This document shows, one piece after another, positions 8,701 to 16,299 of a stretch of DNA of 64,000 nucleotides. Each line of letters opens with the position of its first letter. Within the stretch, counting starts at the first letter, position 1. Source of the DNA: a bacterium (GTDB lineage Bacteria > Bacteroidota > Ignavibacteria > Kapaibacteriales > UBA2268); NCBI GenBank assembly GCA_024711295.1, contig JANJTB010000028.1, positions 1-64,000 on the forward strand, given 5' to 3'. The translations under genes and the position numbers were made by a program. The notes beneath the pieces were generated by a model. It was not told the origin of the DNA. It ran no database searches and worked only from the letters and a program-made list of their open reading frames with translations.

Positions 8701-8790
8701 AAAGTTCGCTAAACGAGGTAATTTAGCTCGTGGATATGATCGGGATTAGAGGAAGCTTTTTCCATCATATGTGGTAAAAATATTTATATT
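8701..8790 (-). ncRNA. Putative structured leader RNA or small RNA upstream of the cyclase gene
   Basis: Part of the 423-base gap 8641-9063. Read on the minus strand, an ATATGAT/ATCATAT stem encloses a small GGAA/TTCC stem (about 8733-8769). Next, GCTAAA/TTTAGC (8708-8713 with 8722-8727) competes with an overlapping CGAG/CTCG pairing. The terminator at 8660-8700 follows. The base composition is clearly richer in G+C than the flanking AT-rich DNA. No known riboswitch core was recognised. The rest of the gap (8791-8995) is AT-rich with no gene seen. Direction is inferred from the U-tract only. Confidence 0.4.
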
Positions 8791-8995
8791 TATATTCCTA
8801 ATTGAATTAATTTACATACTAACTTTACACTTGCAAATATAATACTGATTTTGATAATTCCAAAACTTTTTTTAAATTTTCTTGTTTTTTTTTAATTTTT
8901 TAAATAATTAATTTTTATGAATATTTTTTTTAAACATAAGTATCATAAATTAAAGTGTAATTAACAAAAAAATATTCGACATTTTTAATTTAATA

Positions 8996-9027
8996 TTTGT
9001 TTAGTTTTGAGTAATCAGTTAGTTTTG
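8996..9027 (+). promoter_or_regulatory. Candidate Bacteroidota-type promoter for the PBP4 gene
   Basis: TTTG at 8996-8999 is separated by 20 bases from TAGTTTTG at 9020-9027, matching the Bacteroidota -33/-7 pattern (TTTG, TAnnTTTG). A second TAGTTTTG lies at 9002-9009. Transcription would start about 30 bases before the ATG at 9064. Confidence 0.45.
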
Positions 9028-9063
9028 TATTATAGATTATCGACCTATTCAAATATTAAATCA

Positions 9064-10740
9064 ATGAACAGCAGCATAAAGAAAAAAATTGTTTTTTTAG
9101 TTAGTTTTTTAGTATTTTCTCTCAATTTATATTCAGTAGATTCAGCAAGAGTTTATGATGAAACTTATTTCTCAGGTCCATCAGAAATTGACTCCTTAAA
9201 TTCAATTTTCAAGCTTGTTAAGGATATTGACGATCAGCTGAATATCAATTCTAAAAATCTGAAATCCACTAAATACTCATTGGGAGTATATTCAATAACT
9301 CATAATAGATGGTATTATTCAAAGGATATTGACAAACCCCTTACTCCTGCATCTACAACCAAACTTTTTACGACATATACCTTGATTAACCTCTTAGGCA
9401 TTGATTATTCAATACCAACAGAAGTATATTATGATGGCAGTATAAATGATAACGGTACTCTCAATGGTAATCTTTATATCAGAGGTAAAGGTGACCCACT
9501 TTTTTCAACTTCAGATTTAGAGTTGCTGGCTGACAAAGTAAGAAAGTCAGGCATCTTAAAAATCAATGGAAAGATTATTGCCGATCCAACATACTTTGAT
9601 GAAAAGACGGAGCGTTCGGTTTATAGCGGAGATAATGAAGTTGTTCAGCATACTCCTCCAATCACTTCTTTGAATATTGATAGGAACACTTCTACCATAA
9701 TAGTCACAGCAGGTAGCCAAAATGGAGTTAAGCCCAATATCCATGTAATGCCGAATTCGGATTCACACATCATTATAAACAACGCAAAAGTTGGAACACC
9801 TGCCATACCAAAACGCAAGCCACAAACTAGAAGAAAAAAAAGGAGTCGAGGTGAAAATAATATCCAACATTATGACAATTTTATTAAACCAAGTGAAGAT
9901 TTGCCAATGGGTGATTTTAATTCATTGATGCTGCTTAATAGTTTTGCAGGGATTAAAGTTGGTACAAATCTTACCTCTGATGGTAAACAGCAATTTATAG
10001 TTAACGGTACATTAAAACCAAACAGTACTTATTCATATCAGCATTTACTTTATAATCCACCACTGAGTATTGCAGGAGCATTCAAAAATAGATTAAAAGC
10101 CGGAGGAATTAATGTTACAGGTGATATTTCTGTAAAAGGTTGGGATTCAGTTTCAAATAAGACAGAACTTAAGTTTCTTACTGATTTCAGACGACCTGTC
10201 TTTGATGTAATTAATATTGTCAATAAGGACAGTGACAATTATTTGGCAGAAATTTTATTCAAAATAATAGGAGCATCAGCTGGAGAGCAAAATGACGTTG
10301 CTTCACAAACAAGAAGAATAACCGACAGCATTATCAAAAACCATGGTATTAACTTCTCGGGTTGTGTGCTAAATGACGGTTCAGGACTATCAAGACGTAA
10401 TTTAGTAACAAGTAAATCATTAATACAAATTTTAGAAAAAACCTATCACTCAGTCGGTAAAAATAAGTATTGGAATTCACTTTCGTTGGCATCAGTTGAC
10501 GGAACTCTTAAAAAAAGAATGAAGGATACACCTGCAGAGAGAAATTTAGCAGCAAAGACAGGTACCCTAAGAAATGTAAGCGCTCTAGCAGGATATGTTA
10601 CAACAATAGGTGGCGAAGAGTTGGCTTTTGCATTTATATTCAATGGTCCAAATGTTGGAGCATATAAATTGCTGGAAAATGAGTTAGGTAGGATTTTATC
10701 ATCATACCAAGTTGTGGACTCCAATCCGGAAGTAAAATAA
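9064..10740 (+). CDS. dacB: D-alanyl-D-alanine carboxypeptidase/endopeptidase (PBP4, DacB family)
   Basis: A 558-residue periplasmic peptidoglycan hydrolase that removes the terminal D-Ala or cuts cross-links. The ATG at 9064 gives a signal peptide (MNSSIKKK, then a hydrophobic stretch). A longer reading frame from a TTG at 9007 would start inside the candidate promoter. All three active-site motifs of S13 peptidases are present: SxxK in PASTTKL (about residues 97-103), SxN in SDNYLAE, and KTG in AAKTGTL. A Lys/Arg-rich patch (KRKPQTRRKKRSRG, about residue 255) interrupts the domain inserted between the motifs and may bind acidic cell-wall polymers; that is inference. The stop codon overlaps the ATG of the following permease by one base. 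Confidence 0.92.
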   Translation: MNSSIKKKIVFLVSFLVFSLNLYSVDSARVYDETYFSGPSEIDSLNSIFKLVKDIDDQLNINSKNLKSTKYSLGVYSITHNRWYYSKDIDKPLTPASTTKLFTTYTLINLLGIDYSIPTEVYYDGSINDNGTLNGNLYIRGKGDPLFSTSDLELLADKVRKSGILKINGKIIADPTYFDEKTERSVYSGDNEVVQHTPPITSLNIDRNTSTIIVTAGSQNGVKPNIHVMPNSDSHIIINNAKVGTPAIPKRKPQTRRKKRSRGENNIQHYDNFIKPSEDLPMGDFNSLMLLNSFAGIKVGTNLTSDGKQQFIVNGTLKPNSTYSYQHLLYNPPLSIAGAFKNRLKAGGINVTGDISVKGWDSVSNKTELKFLTDFRRPVFDVINIVNKDSDNYLAEILFKIIGASAGEQNDVASQTRRITDSIIKNHGINFSGCVLNDGSGLSRRNLVTSKSLIQILEKTYHSVGKNKYWNSLSLASVDGTLKKRMKDTPAERNLAAKTGTLRNVSALAGYVTTIGGEELAFAFIFNGPNVGAYKLLENELGRILSSYQVVDSNPEVK

Positions 10741-11564
10741 TGGATTTCAAAAGAATAAAACAAATCCTGTTGCACATTATACTGATAATTGTAGCAGTTG
10801 GTATGTTATTCCCTTTATTTTGGATGATTTTGCTTTCAATAAAAGAGTTTCCTGAGAGATACAGAACTTTTGCCGAAATGATATTCTCTCCATATACTAT
10901 CGGTAATTACCTTGATACCTTGAGCTCGGATATTTTTGGCACATATTTTTTAAATTCAGTTATTGTTGCAACTCTTGTAACTGCAGGAAACATTGTTTTC
11001 TGTATTATGGTTGCTTATGTTTTTGCTAGAAAGGACTTCCCGGGTAAAGACGCCATTTTCGTTAGCGTCTTGGCTGTATTAATAATACCTCCGCATGTTG
11101 TAATGATTCCATTGTATCGCATGATGGTTAATTTTGGCTGGATAAACAGTTATTTTTCACTTGTAATACCCTGGATGGTAACTCCTTTTGCAATTTTTTT
11201 GCTTCGCCAATTTATCAGCACTATACCTGTTGATATTGAAGATGCAGCCAGGATTGACGGAGCAGGTCAGTGGTACATTCTCTTTAGAATCATTATGCCT
11301 ATATGCAAGCCTATTCTGACTGTTTTAGGCATTTATACATTTCTTGGTAATTGGAATTCATTCCTTTTTCCATATCTTTTTACAAATGATGATTTTTATC
11401 GCACATTACCGGTTGGATTAACATTTTATCTTGGAAAACAATCAATTGACTGGGGTCATTTAATGGCAGGTGCAGGGATTTCAGCACTGCCTATCATTGT
11501 GATTTTTATATTTTTCCAAAAGCAAATTATACAAGGTTTGACTGCAGGAGCACTCAAAGAATAG
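10740..11564 (+). CDS. Carbohydrate ABC transporter permease (MalG-like)
   Basis: A 274-residue inner-membrane permease with about six membrane segments. The cytoplasmic loop that contacts the ATPase is clear: DIEDAARIDGAGQWYILFRI, the EAA motif of binding-protein-dependent sugar importers. The end, IQGLTAGALKE, is also typical of MalG/UgpE-type subunits. Family members work with a MalF-like permease, an ATPase and a solute-binding protein, but none of these is in this window. It overlaps the dacB stop codon (TAATG), so the two are probably translated together. Whether it pairs with subunits encoded elsewhere cannot be told from this sequence. Confidence 0.9.
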   Translation: MDFKRIKQILLHIILIIVAVGMLFPLFWMILLSIKEFPERYRTFAEMIFSPYTIGNYLDTLSSDIFGTYFLNSVIVATLVTAGNIVFCIMVAYVFARKDFPGKDAIFVSVLAVLIIPPHVVMIPLYRMMVNFGWINSYFSLVIPWMVTPFAIFLLRQFISTIPVDIEDAARIDGAGQWYILFRIIMPICKPILTVLGIYTFLGNWNSFLFPYLFTNDDFYRTLPVGLTFYLGKQSIDWGHLMAGAGISALPIIVIFIFFQKQIIQGLTAGALKE

Positions 11565-11621
11565 CTCACAAAACAATATTTTGTATTTTTTTTATTCTTA
11601 AATACATACAAAGAAATAAAT

Positions 11622-12068
11622 TTGAGCATTTATTTGAAATCTGACTTAATCGGGAAAAGAATTGCCGGAATTGATTTCGGTACCAAAAGGATAGGTGTTG
11701 CTGTTTGCGATGAATTGCACATATCAGTCAAACCTGTAAAAACTATTCATACTGACAAAGATGACATTTTTGAGTCATTTACCGAAATATTTAGAAATGA
11801 AAGAGTCGAAGCATGTGTCATAGGCATGCCAGAAACCCGTGATGGTAAAGAAAATGCCATTGCCGGAAAAATTCGAAAGATGGCAGATACGATTAATAAA
11901 AAATTCAATCTTGAGATTTTCTTTGTTGATGAGTCTTTCAGCTCAAAGCAAGCAGGTGGATTTATGATTAATTACGGTATCAAAAAAAAGAGCAGAGCTA
12001 AAAAGGGAATGTTGGACATGTATTCAGCAGTAATAATTCTTGAGCAATTTTTGTCGGAACTGGAGTAA
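11622..12068 (+). CDS. ruvX: Holliday junction resolvase-like RuvX (YqgF family)
   Basis: A 148-residue RNase H-fold nuclease of the YqgF/RuvX family, thought to act in pre-16S rRNA maturation and Holliday junction resolution. IAGIDFGTKRIGVAVCD carries the first acidic residue, VIGMPETRDGKEN the glycine-rich middle segment, and FVDESFSSKQA the second acidic pair; a C-terminal Asp is in LDMYSAVIILE. The family's typical length is matched. No ATG is available near the start, so a TTG at 11622 is used; a second TTG at 11634 is possible. The gene is followed after three bases by the GWxTD-type gene, which suggests one transcript. Confidence 0.9.
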   Translation: MSIYLKSDLIGKRIAGIDFGTKRIGVAVCDELHISVKPVKTIHTDKDDIFESFTEIFRNERVEACVIGMPETRDGKENAIAGKIRKMADTINKKFNLEIFFVDESFSSKQAGGFMINYGIKKKSRAKKGMLDMYSAVIILEQFLSELE

Positions 12069-12071
12069 AAA

Positions 12072-13424
12072 ATGATTAAATATATAGTAATATTTTTAGC
12101 TTTTATTAGTATGGCTTCAGCCCAAAAAGAGCAGTTCGACAGAGCCTCTTATTATTCTTATGGTGTAAAAATGTTTGCTGAGGCCCACACCTTACCCGAT
12201 GAAGCACCTGACAGTGTGAATGTGCTTTTTTTGTTCAAAACTATATATGATGCACTGATATTTATTCAGGTTAATCCTTTGGATAATCCGGGTAGTTTTC
12301 AAGCAACTCCAAACATTGAAATTATACTTAAAGATGATAATGGTGTAATTCGAAACAGAATGATATGGAGCGATACTGTTTGGACAAAAGATTATAATGA
12401 TACTAAATCAAAAGAGAAGTTTGCTGAGGGATTCGTCACCTTAAAAATGTTGGCAGGAAATTACAACTGCACAGTAAACTTGCTGGATAGATATAAAAAA
12501 GTAATAGAAAAAGTGGAACTGAATTTGAATTCAAAGTTTGACTTTCACAAATCAAATATCATTTCTGATCCCATTTTTACAGCTTCTAATTCTAGCTTAG
12601 CCGAGTATAGGTCTGTGCCTTTCATACTCTCAAACAAAATCAATTTCACTTCTAAAGATGCAAAAATTCTAATCCCTGTAAGCTATAGCTTAAACCATAA
12701 TGTTTTTTATTATTCCATCAAAAAAGATACAAAAAAGGAAGATCAGTTTTGGAATGATATGATTAACCTTTCAGGCAAAAGTATACCTAGTGATAATTGT
12801 AATATTGTAGCATCAAAAAACTTAGATTTACCTGTAACTGTAAGCATTAAAAGCGGATATAAATATAACACAGGTAATGACAGGGCAATTGGAGTCCTTG
12901 ATATCAAATTGCCATCAGAGAATTTATCACCCGGTAATTACACATTAACCATAAAGAATGATAATAATAAAGACTCAGCTGAATATAGTTTTGAAGTAAT
13001 TTGGGTTGACATGCCTCTTTCGATGCGAAATCCCTCTTATTCATTGGAAATGATGTATTACATTCTTAATGATGAAGAATATGATAAATTAAATTCCGGC
13101 TCGAATGATAAAAAAGCTACAAAAATAATGGAATATTGGAAACAAAAAGATCCAACCCGCAGCACACCCTTTAATGAAGCTATGACAGAATATTTCAGAA
13201 GAGTTGATTACGCTTTTTTTAATTTCCAAACAACCAGAGACAAAGACGGTGCAAAAACAGAAAGAGGAAAAATTCACATTTTGTTTGGCAAGCCTGATAA
13301 TATCGAAAAAGATTTAATATCAGGAAAGCAATATGAAATATGGACTTATATCAAGCTCAAAAAGAAATTTCATTTTGAATTGGTATCAAATGGCTTGTAT
13401 CAGTTGACCAAAATTGATGAATAA
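12072..13424 (+). CDS. GWxTD domain-type secreted protein
   Basis: A 450-residue exported protein (signal peptide MIKYIVIFLAFISMASA) with a beta-rich middle and a C-terminal domain seen in GWxTD proteins. The domain signature, normally GW.TDRG.IYI.LG.PD, reads GAKTERGKIHILFGKPD at about residues 394-410, so the hallmark Trp is Ala and the Asp is Glu. Function of the family is unknown; members are common in Chlorobiota, Ignavibacteriota, Acidobacteriota and Bacteroidota and are expected in the periplasm or outer membrane. GGAG lies before the ATG and ruvX is three bases upstream. It converges with the tolC-like gene, one base apart, with no terminator between. Confidence 0.8.
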   Translation: MIKYIVIFLAFISMASAQKEQFDRASYYSYGVKMFAEAHTLPDEAPDSVNVLFLFKTIYDALIFIQVNPLDNPGSFQATPNIEIILKDDNGVIRNRMIWSDTVWTKDYNDTKSKEKFAEGFVTLKMLAGNYNCTVNLLDRYKKVIEKVELNLNSKFDFHKSNIISDPIFTASNSSLAEYRSVPFILSNKINFTSKDAKILIPVSYSLNHNVFYYSIKKDTKKEDQFWNDMINLSGKSIPSDNCNIVASKNLDLPVTVSIKSGYKYNTGNDRAIGVLDIKLPSENLSPGNYTLTIKNDNNKDSAEYSFEVIWVDMPLSMRNPSYSLEMMYYILNDEEYDKLNSGSNDKKATKIMEYWKQKDPTRSTPFNEAMTEYFRRVDYAFFNFQTTRDKDGAKTERGKIHILFGKPDNIEKDLISGKQYEIWTYIKLKKKFHFELVSNGLYQLTKIDE

Positions 13425-13425
13425 T

Positions 13426-14877
13426 CTAAATCTTGTGATTTATTACCCTTTTTTCAATAAAGTCATACAAGGTTAATCTCCTCAGATTATAATATGAAGT
13501 CCAGAATGCCTTAAGCATTTGAATATATGACTGAAATGCAGAGTCTTTTTCGTTTTGAGCAATAAAAAATGAATTTAAATCTATCTTACCAATGTAGTAT
13601 CTGTTTATAGCAACTTCGAATCTGCGTGATGCAATTGTATCAGCTTTGGCAGCAATACGAACCTGATTCATGAGTTGCTTCAATCTGAGTGCTTCATACT
13701 TAATTTCGGTTTCAAGGTTATTTTTTTGCAAGTCAGTATTGATTACAGTTCTATTTTTATCTTCTAAAGCAGCTTCAACCTGTGCAGAATTTCTTCCCCA
13801 TTGAAATATTGGTATCTGCAAAGTAATATCAAGCCGCTGCTGCTGAAGTAACTCTTTATATGCATCAGGTAATAAGTCAGAACTATTATTAAGTCCAAAC
13901 GAGGCAACAAGATTTGCATTCAGATTGTTAGCTGCCTCAACCTGCATCAAAGACATCTCAGCTCTCAACTTTGCAATATCAAAGTTGCGAAATGACGGAT
14001 TGTTTTCTAAAGCATATTTTAAAGCTAAGCCATCATTGATATCAAGCTCGGGCATTATCAAATCCGGATTAATATTTATTTCTTTGTCAGCACTAATACC
14101 CAATAATATTCTGAACTCGTCTATAGATTGTTTATAGTCCAGCAGAGCTCTTTCATAAGAATTTTGCGCATTGAGGTATGCAAGCTCGCTCTGAAGAAGG
14201 TCATTTTCTGCTATCTTTCCAACTTCGAATCGCCCTTTTGATATAATGTATAGAGTATCGTTTACTGAAACATTCTGTTCAGCATTTTTCAGGTTCATTT
14301 TGGATATATATACATCAAAGTATTTTTGGGTAACATTTACGGAAATATTCTCAATCTCAGATGAATACTCGTTGTCATTAATCTCTTCATTAATTTCCTG
14401 AACTTTAGATTCCCATTTGAGTGAGTTGTAAAAAAAGATCGGCTGACTATAGGAAATCATAATTGGTGTACTACGCCATATAGAATAATCTCTCGAGCCA
14501 AAGGCATCAATTCTTGATAATCCTGAACTAATTGATATTTCTGAGCCAAGTGGATTGATTGCTTGTCTCAAACTAACAGATCCACTTCCAAAGTATTGGC
14601 TTTGCGGCTGAAATAACTGGCTACCATCAGGTTGTAATACCGGAATAATTTCTCTTGATAATCCGGGGAGTGAAGCATTCAAGCTTATTTGTGGCAAAAA
14701 ACCCGCATTAAATGCTTTTATTCCATTGGTTCTTGATTTGTATGATGCCTTTGCCGATTTTGCAGCAGGGCTATTTTTGATAGAATATTCAATACAATCA
14801 CTCAAAGTAAATTTGGCTAAATTTTGAGATAGCAAACTAACATTAATCAAAAAAAACAGGATAATTACAATTTTCAT
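13426..14877 (-). CDS. TolC family outer membrane channel protein
   Basis: A 483-residue outer-membrane efflux protein with a signal peptide (MKIVIILFFLINVSLLS). FTLSDCIEYSIKNSPAAKSAKA is the usual first helix of TolC proteins, and a second copy of the same helix-rich unit begins near LALKYALENNPSFRNFDIAKL (about residues 275-295), giving the double OEP repeat. Long helices with Gln/Asn/Ala coiled-coil character form the tunnel. Family members partner with periplasmic adaptors and inner-membrane pumps; neither is encoded nearby. It lies two bases after marC on the same strand and is probably cotranscribed with it. Confidence 0.92.
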   Translation of the reverse strand: MKIVIILFFLINVSLLSQNLAKFTLSDCIEYSIKNSPAAKSAKASYKSRTNGIKAFNAGFLPQISLNASLPGLSREIIPVLQPDGSQLFQPQSQYFGSGSVSLRQAINPLGSEISISSGLSRIDAFGSRDYSIWRSTPIMISYSQPIFFYNSLKWESKVQEINEEINDNEYSSEIENISVNVTQKYFDVYISKMNLKNAEQNVSVNDTLYIISKGRFEVGKIAENDLLQSELAYLNAQNSYERALLDYKQSIDEFRILLGISADKEININPDLIMPELDINDGLALKYALENNPSFRNFDIAKLRAEMSLMQVEAANNLNANLVASFGLNNSSDLLPDAYKELLQQQRLDITLQIPIFQWGRNSAQVEAALEDKNRTVINTDLQKNNLETEIKYEALRLKQLMNQVRIAAKADTIASRRFEVAINRYYIGKIDLNSFFIAQNEKDSAFQSYIQMLKAFWTSYYNLRRLTLYDFIEKRVINHKI

Positions 14878-14879
14878 TT

Positions 14880-15518
14880 TTAAAGCATTCTATAAATATC
14901 AACAATAATTGGTTTTAAACCACTAAAGAAAAATTCAACAGCTATTACCATTACAATCAATCCCATTAGCCTCATCATTACATTTTTGCCTGTATCTCCC
15001 ATAAATCGGAGTATCTTTGATGAGAAGAATAAAATAAAATATGTTATGAGTATAACTAAAACAATTGAACCGAAAAAAGCAATTTTTAGTGGAATAGTGT
15101 TGGAGTCTTCCATCAAAACAATAGCATTTGTAATAGCACCCGGACCACAAATCATTGGAATTGCAAGTGGCGTAATAGAAATATCATTAACATATGTTCG
15201 TACTTCGGATTCGGCAATTTTAACTTTGCCTAACCTTGCCTGAAGCATATCCATACCCATCATGAAGAAAATTATTCCTCCAACTATCCTTAAGCTGTTG
15301 ATGGAAATACCAAAAAACTTAAACAGAAACTGACCTGTAAATGCAAACCCAATTATTGTAAGTAATGCAACTAAACTTGCCTTTCTTGCTGTTTTGGTTC
15401 GGTCTTTTTCGCTTAAATCTCTTGTCATGGTCATAAAAACAGGCATAGTACCTATCGGATTTATCAAGGTAAAAAATGATGTAAAATACAAAATACCTGT
15501 TGTTAGAAACTCATTCAT
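14880..15518 (-). CDS. MarC family integral membrane protein
   Basis: A 212-residue inner-membrane protein with about six hydrophobic segments and the family signatures FFTLINPIGTMPVFM (near the start), GGIIFFMMGMDML and ITPLAIPMICGPGAIT. The function of MarC/YhgN proteins is still unclear: the name comes from linkage to multiple antibiotic resistance in Escherichia coli, but a direct role there was not supported. It is preceded by an envelope protein gene 47 bases away and followed by the TolC-family gene after two bases, so all three are likely one operon. Full length for the family. Confidence 0.9.
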   Translation of the reverse strand: MNEFLTTGILYFTSFFTLINPIGTMPVFMTMTRDLSEKDRTKTARKASLVALLTIIGFAFTGQFLFKFFGISINSLRIVGGIIFFMMGMDMLQARLGKVKIAESEVRTYVNDISITPLAIPMICGPGAITNAIVLMEDSNTIPLKIAFFGSIVLVILITYFILFFSSKILRFMGDTGKNVMMRLMGLIVMVIAVEFFFSGLKPIIVDIYRML

Positions 15519-15565
15519 GAGATTATTTCTTAAATAGAATTTTATTTTAAAATCAAAAGTAGCAA

Positions 15566-16216
15566 TTATTTATTCAAAAAGTCACTCATTTTAGTAATTT
15601 TGACATTTAAATCATTATTACTTTGTTCCTTGCCCATTTTATTAAATTCAATTCTAGCTTTTTCTCGTGTCCATGATTCAACATAATTCTTTAGAAAATT
15701 CAGTCTTGACTCATACAGATTCTCTTTGTTCGAAATCTCGAAACTAACGTAAAGTGAACGATTAAACCTAAGAAGCATCTGCAATTCTTTGAGTGATTCA
15801 ATCCCTTGTTCACTTAGATTTGATGAGGAATTCAAAAAAATGTTTCCTCCAAAAATTCTGGAACCTACTTTTGGCTTTATTGCTGTCCATTCGGTCTTTT
15901 GCTCGATAAATTTATCTGAATCATCAACGATGAAATTAAATTCCTTTCTCAAAATACTGTCACTGTTAAGGATAACCAGATACTTGCTTCCACTTGGTAA
16001 AAGTTGCTCAAATTCACCATTACTATTCGACTGAGTTTTAATTTTTTTCCCTTCCTGCGAGCGAAACTCAATACTAAGTACTAATGGCTCAAGGGTATTT
16101 TCTTCAAAAATTTTACCTTTAACAAGTACTTGAGCATCTTTTCCACTTAGAAATTGAGAGTAAATTGCGTTAAAATTAAATATTAACAAAACCAGTAGTA
16201 ACTGATATCTTATCAT
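15566..16216 (-). CDS. Envelope protein with carboxypeptidase-regulatory-like and divergent OmpA-like regions
   Basis: A 216-residue exported protein (signal peptide through NAIYSQ). Residues about 30-105 (VLVKGKIFEENTLEPL, SNGEFEQLLPSG, Y-x-V-I-L) fit the carboxypeptidase-regulatory-like beta-sandwich. The C-terminal half resembles a worn-down OmpA domain: LSEQGIESLKELQMLL, then RSLYVSFEIS where the family has a GHTD-type turn, then SRLNFLKNYVES where the family has the RA..V..YL helix. The peptidoglycan-binding Asp and Arg of that domain are not recognisable, so binding is doubtful. It is the first gene of the marC/tolC-like run and diverges from an OmpA/PD40 gene 84 bases away. Confidence 0.55.
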   Translation of the reverse strand: MIRYQLLLVLLIFNFNAIYSQFLSGKDAQVLVKGKIFEENTLEPLVLSIEFRSQEGKKIKTQSNSNGEFEQLLPSGSKYLVILNSDSILRKEFNFIVDDSDKFIEQKTEWTAIKPKVGSRIFGGNIFLNSSSNLSEQGIESLKELQMLLRFNRSLYVSFEISNKENLYESRLNFLKNYVESWTREKARIEFNKMGKEQSNNDLNVKITKMSDFLNK

Positions 16217-16299
16217 AGAGAAAAAACCTAATTTATATAAAATACTTATCTATAATAAACGAATTAAATCGAATTAGGTTATAATTTAGAGATATAAAA

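Noticed and set aside
9007-9063. Upstream TTG start for the PBP4 gene
   Set aside because: It would add 19 residues ahead of a clear signal peptide and overlaps the candidate promoter; the ATG at 9064 is better.
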